NCBI GenBank assembly: GCA_022866195.1
Contig: JALHUF010000223.1
Span: forward strand, 1 to 6,552
From: Terriglobia bacterium
GTDB taxonomy: Bacteria > Acidobacteriota > Terriglobia > UBA7540
Direction of reading: 5' to 3'
DNA: 6,552 bases
The notes beneath the pieces were generated by a model that made no database searches, had not been told where the DNA came from, and saw nothing but the letters and a program-made list of their open reading frames with translations. A program made the position numbers and the translations under genes. Shown piece after piece: positions 5,645 through 6,552 of the stretch. The number at the start of each line of letters is the position of its first letter. The first letter of the stretch is position 1.

Positions 5645-6552
5645 ATGGAACGATCTCGAGTTGCGGTGCTCAAGACCCACCCGGCGACCGTTATTGACGA
5701 TTACCGGCGCCTGCTGCACCTGGCTGGCTATCAGCGGTTCCTGCCGCCCGGGCCCGAGATCGCGCTCAAGATCAATATCTCCTGGCACTTCTTCTACCCT
5801 GCCTGCTCCACCACGCCCTGGCAGTTGGACGGCGTCATCGCCACGCTGCTGGAAGACGGGTATCAGCGCGAGAAGCTTTACGGATGCCATAACCGCACCG
5901 TAGTGGTCAGCGCCCGGCGCGGCGAGGTGGCGAACAAACACCGGCGGGTGGTCGTGGACAAGTACGGCCTGCGCAATGTCCACCTCTACGAGAAGAGCGA
6001 GCCCTGGATTCGCTACGAGCCCAAAGCCAAGATGCTGGCGCTCGATTCCATCTACCCGGAAGGGATTCGGATTCCCCAGCGGCTGATCGGGTCCAACATC
6101 ATCCACCTGCCGACCATGAAGACCCACGTCTTTACGCGCATCACCGGCGCCATGAAGAATGCCTTCGGCGGGCTGCTCTTTGAAAAGCGTCACTGGACCC
6201 ATAGCGTTATCCACGAGACCCTGGTGGACCTGCTGGCGATTCAGAAGGAAATTCATCCCGGAATCTTCGCGGTGATGGACGGGACCTTTGCCGGTGATGG
6301 CCCGGGTCCGCGCTGCATGGTGCCCCACATCAAGAACTACATCCTGGCGAGCGGCGACATGGTGGCCATTGATGCGGTGGCGGCGAAGATGATGGGCTTC
6401 GACCCGCTGGCCATCAAGTTCATTCGGCTGGCGCACGAAAAGGGTCTGGGCTGCGGCGATGTCCGGGAAATCGAAATTGTCGGCGAGGACATCACCTCCG
6501 TCAACTTTCAGTTCGACGCTTCCGGCGACACCCTCGCCAGCCGCGGCCAGAA
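5645..6552 (+). CDS. DUF362 domain-containing protein, 3' end beyond window
   Basis: An open frame from ATG 5645 runs to the window edge (302 complete codons) with no stop. It matches the DUF362 family, whose biochemical function is not established; the best supported annotation is by conserved blocks: LKINISWHFFYPACSTTPW (41-59), NIIHLPTMKTH (151-161), TGAMKNAFGG (167-176), MDGTFAGDGPGPR (211-223) and LASGDMVAIDAVAAKMMGFDP (234-254). The four cysteines seen (54, 81, 224, 270) are scattered and do not form the CxxCxxC ferredoxin cluster found in some DUF362 fusions. No signal peptide or membrane segment. It begins 13 bp after the UbiA-family stop, with only a loose GCAGAG-like ribosome site, implying operon expression and possibly translational coupling. 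A role in the same polyprenyl or envelope pathway is inferred from position only. Confidence 0.87.
   Translation, partial: MERSRVAVLKTHPATVIDDYRRLLHLAGYQRFLPPGPEIALKINISWHFFYPACSTTPWQLDGVIATLLEDGYQREKLYGCHNRTVVVSARRGEVANKHRRVVVDKYGLRNVHLYEKSEPWIRYEPKAKMLALDSIYPEGIRIPQRLIGSNIIHLPTMKTHVFTRITGAMKNAFGGLLFEKRHWTHSVIHETLVDLLAIQKEIHPGIFAVMDGTFAGDGPGPRCMVPHIKNYILASGDMVAIDAVAAKMMGFDPLAIKFIRLAHEKGLGCGDVREIEIVGEDITSVNFQFDASGDTLASRGQ

Noticed and set aside
4800..5903. Long plus-strand frame across the UbiA-family gene and into DUF362
   Set aside because: Composition is Arg/Gly/Pro/Ser-rich as expected from an off-frame reading; both real genes are intact in other frames.
5618..6436. Minus-strand open frame opposite the DUF362 gene
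   Set aside because: Antisense shadow; the plus strand encodes well conserved DUF362 blocks over the same span.

Overview
The window looks like a chromosomal segment of a GC-rich, Gram-negative (diderm) bacterium. Evidence is a secreted beta-barrel-type outer membrane protein, sigma70-like promoters and Shine-Dalgarno sequences. The gene mix is a DegT/StrS aminotransferase, a four-helix-bundle gene in a short-repeat array, a LctP permease, and a decaprenyl-phosphate phosphoribosyltransferase-like UbiA protein followed by DUF362. I would guess Acidobacteriota or a neighbouring soil or subsurface phylum, but no marker gene is present and this is a low-confidence inference.

Layout, left to right. 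Bases 1-120 are the last 39 codons of an rve-type (IS3/IS481-like) transposase, and its IS right end probably lies near base 148. The IS edge supplies a perfect TTGACA which, with 17 bp spacing to TACTTT outside the element, could form a hybrid promoter for the next gene. That gene (262-1578) is a DegT/DnrJ/EryC1/StrS PLP aminotransferase of the scyllo-inosose/AHBA-synthase-like group. Between its stop codon and the next start codon lies a compact unit (about 1577-2041): a small four-helix-bundle (S23/IVS-type) gene flanked by arrays of a 7-bp repeat in inverted orientation. Next is an L-lactate permease family gene (2045-3754), which starts right after the right array, has no visible Shine-Dalgarno, and whose C-terminal extension overlaps the convergent gene by 49 bp. 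That convergent gene (4446-3706, minus) is an outer membrane protein with a signal peptide and a good promoter. A 258-bp divergent intergenic region follows. A probable operon then runs rightward: a UbiA-family prenyl-phosphate phosphoribosyltransferase (4705-5631) and, 13 bp later, a DUF362 gene (5645 to the window end, truncated).

Functionally the window is a mosaic. The UbiA-DUF362 pair plausibly serves polyprenyl-linked glycan or cell-envelope chemistry. The aminotransferase suggests amino-sugar or amino-cyclitol synthesis but has lost, or never had, visible pathway partners here. The permease is for carboxylate uptake. Two mobile or repeat-derived insertions (the IS and the four-helix cassette) sit directly against the control regions of the aminotransferase and the permease. 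The least explained structure is the four-helix-bundle gene with inverted heptad-repeat ends, which resembles the architecture of 23S rRNA intervening sequences but lies in a protein-coding intergenic space.
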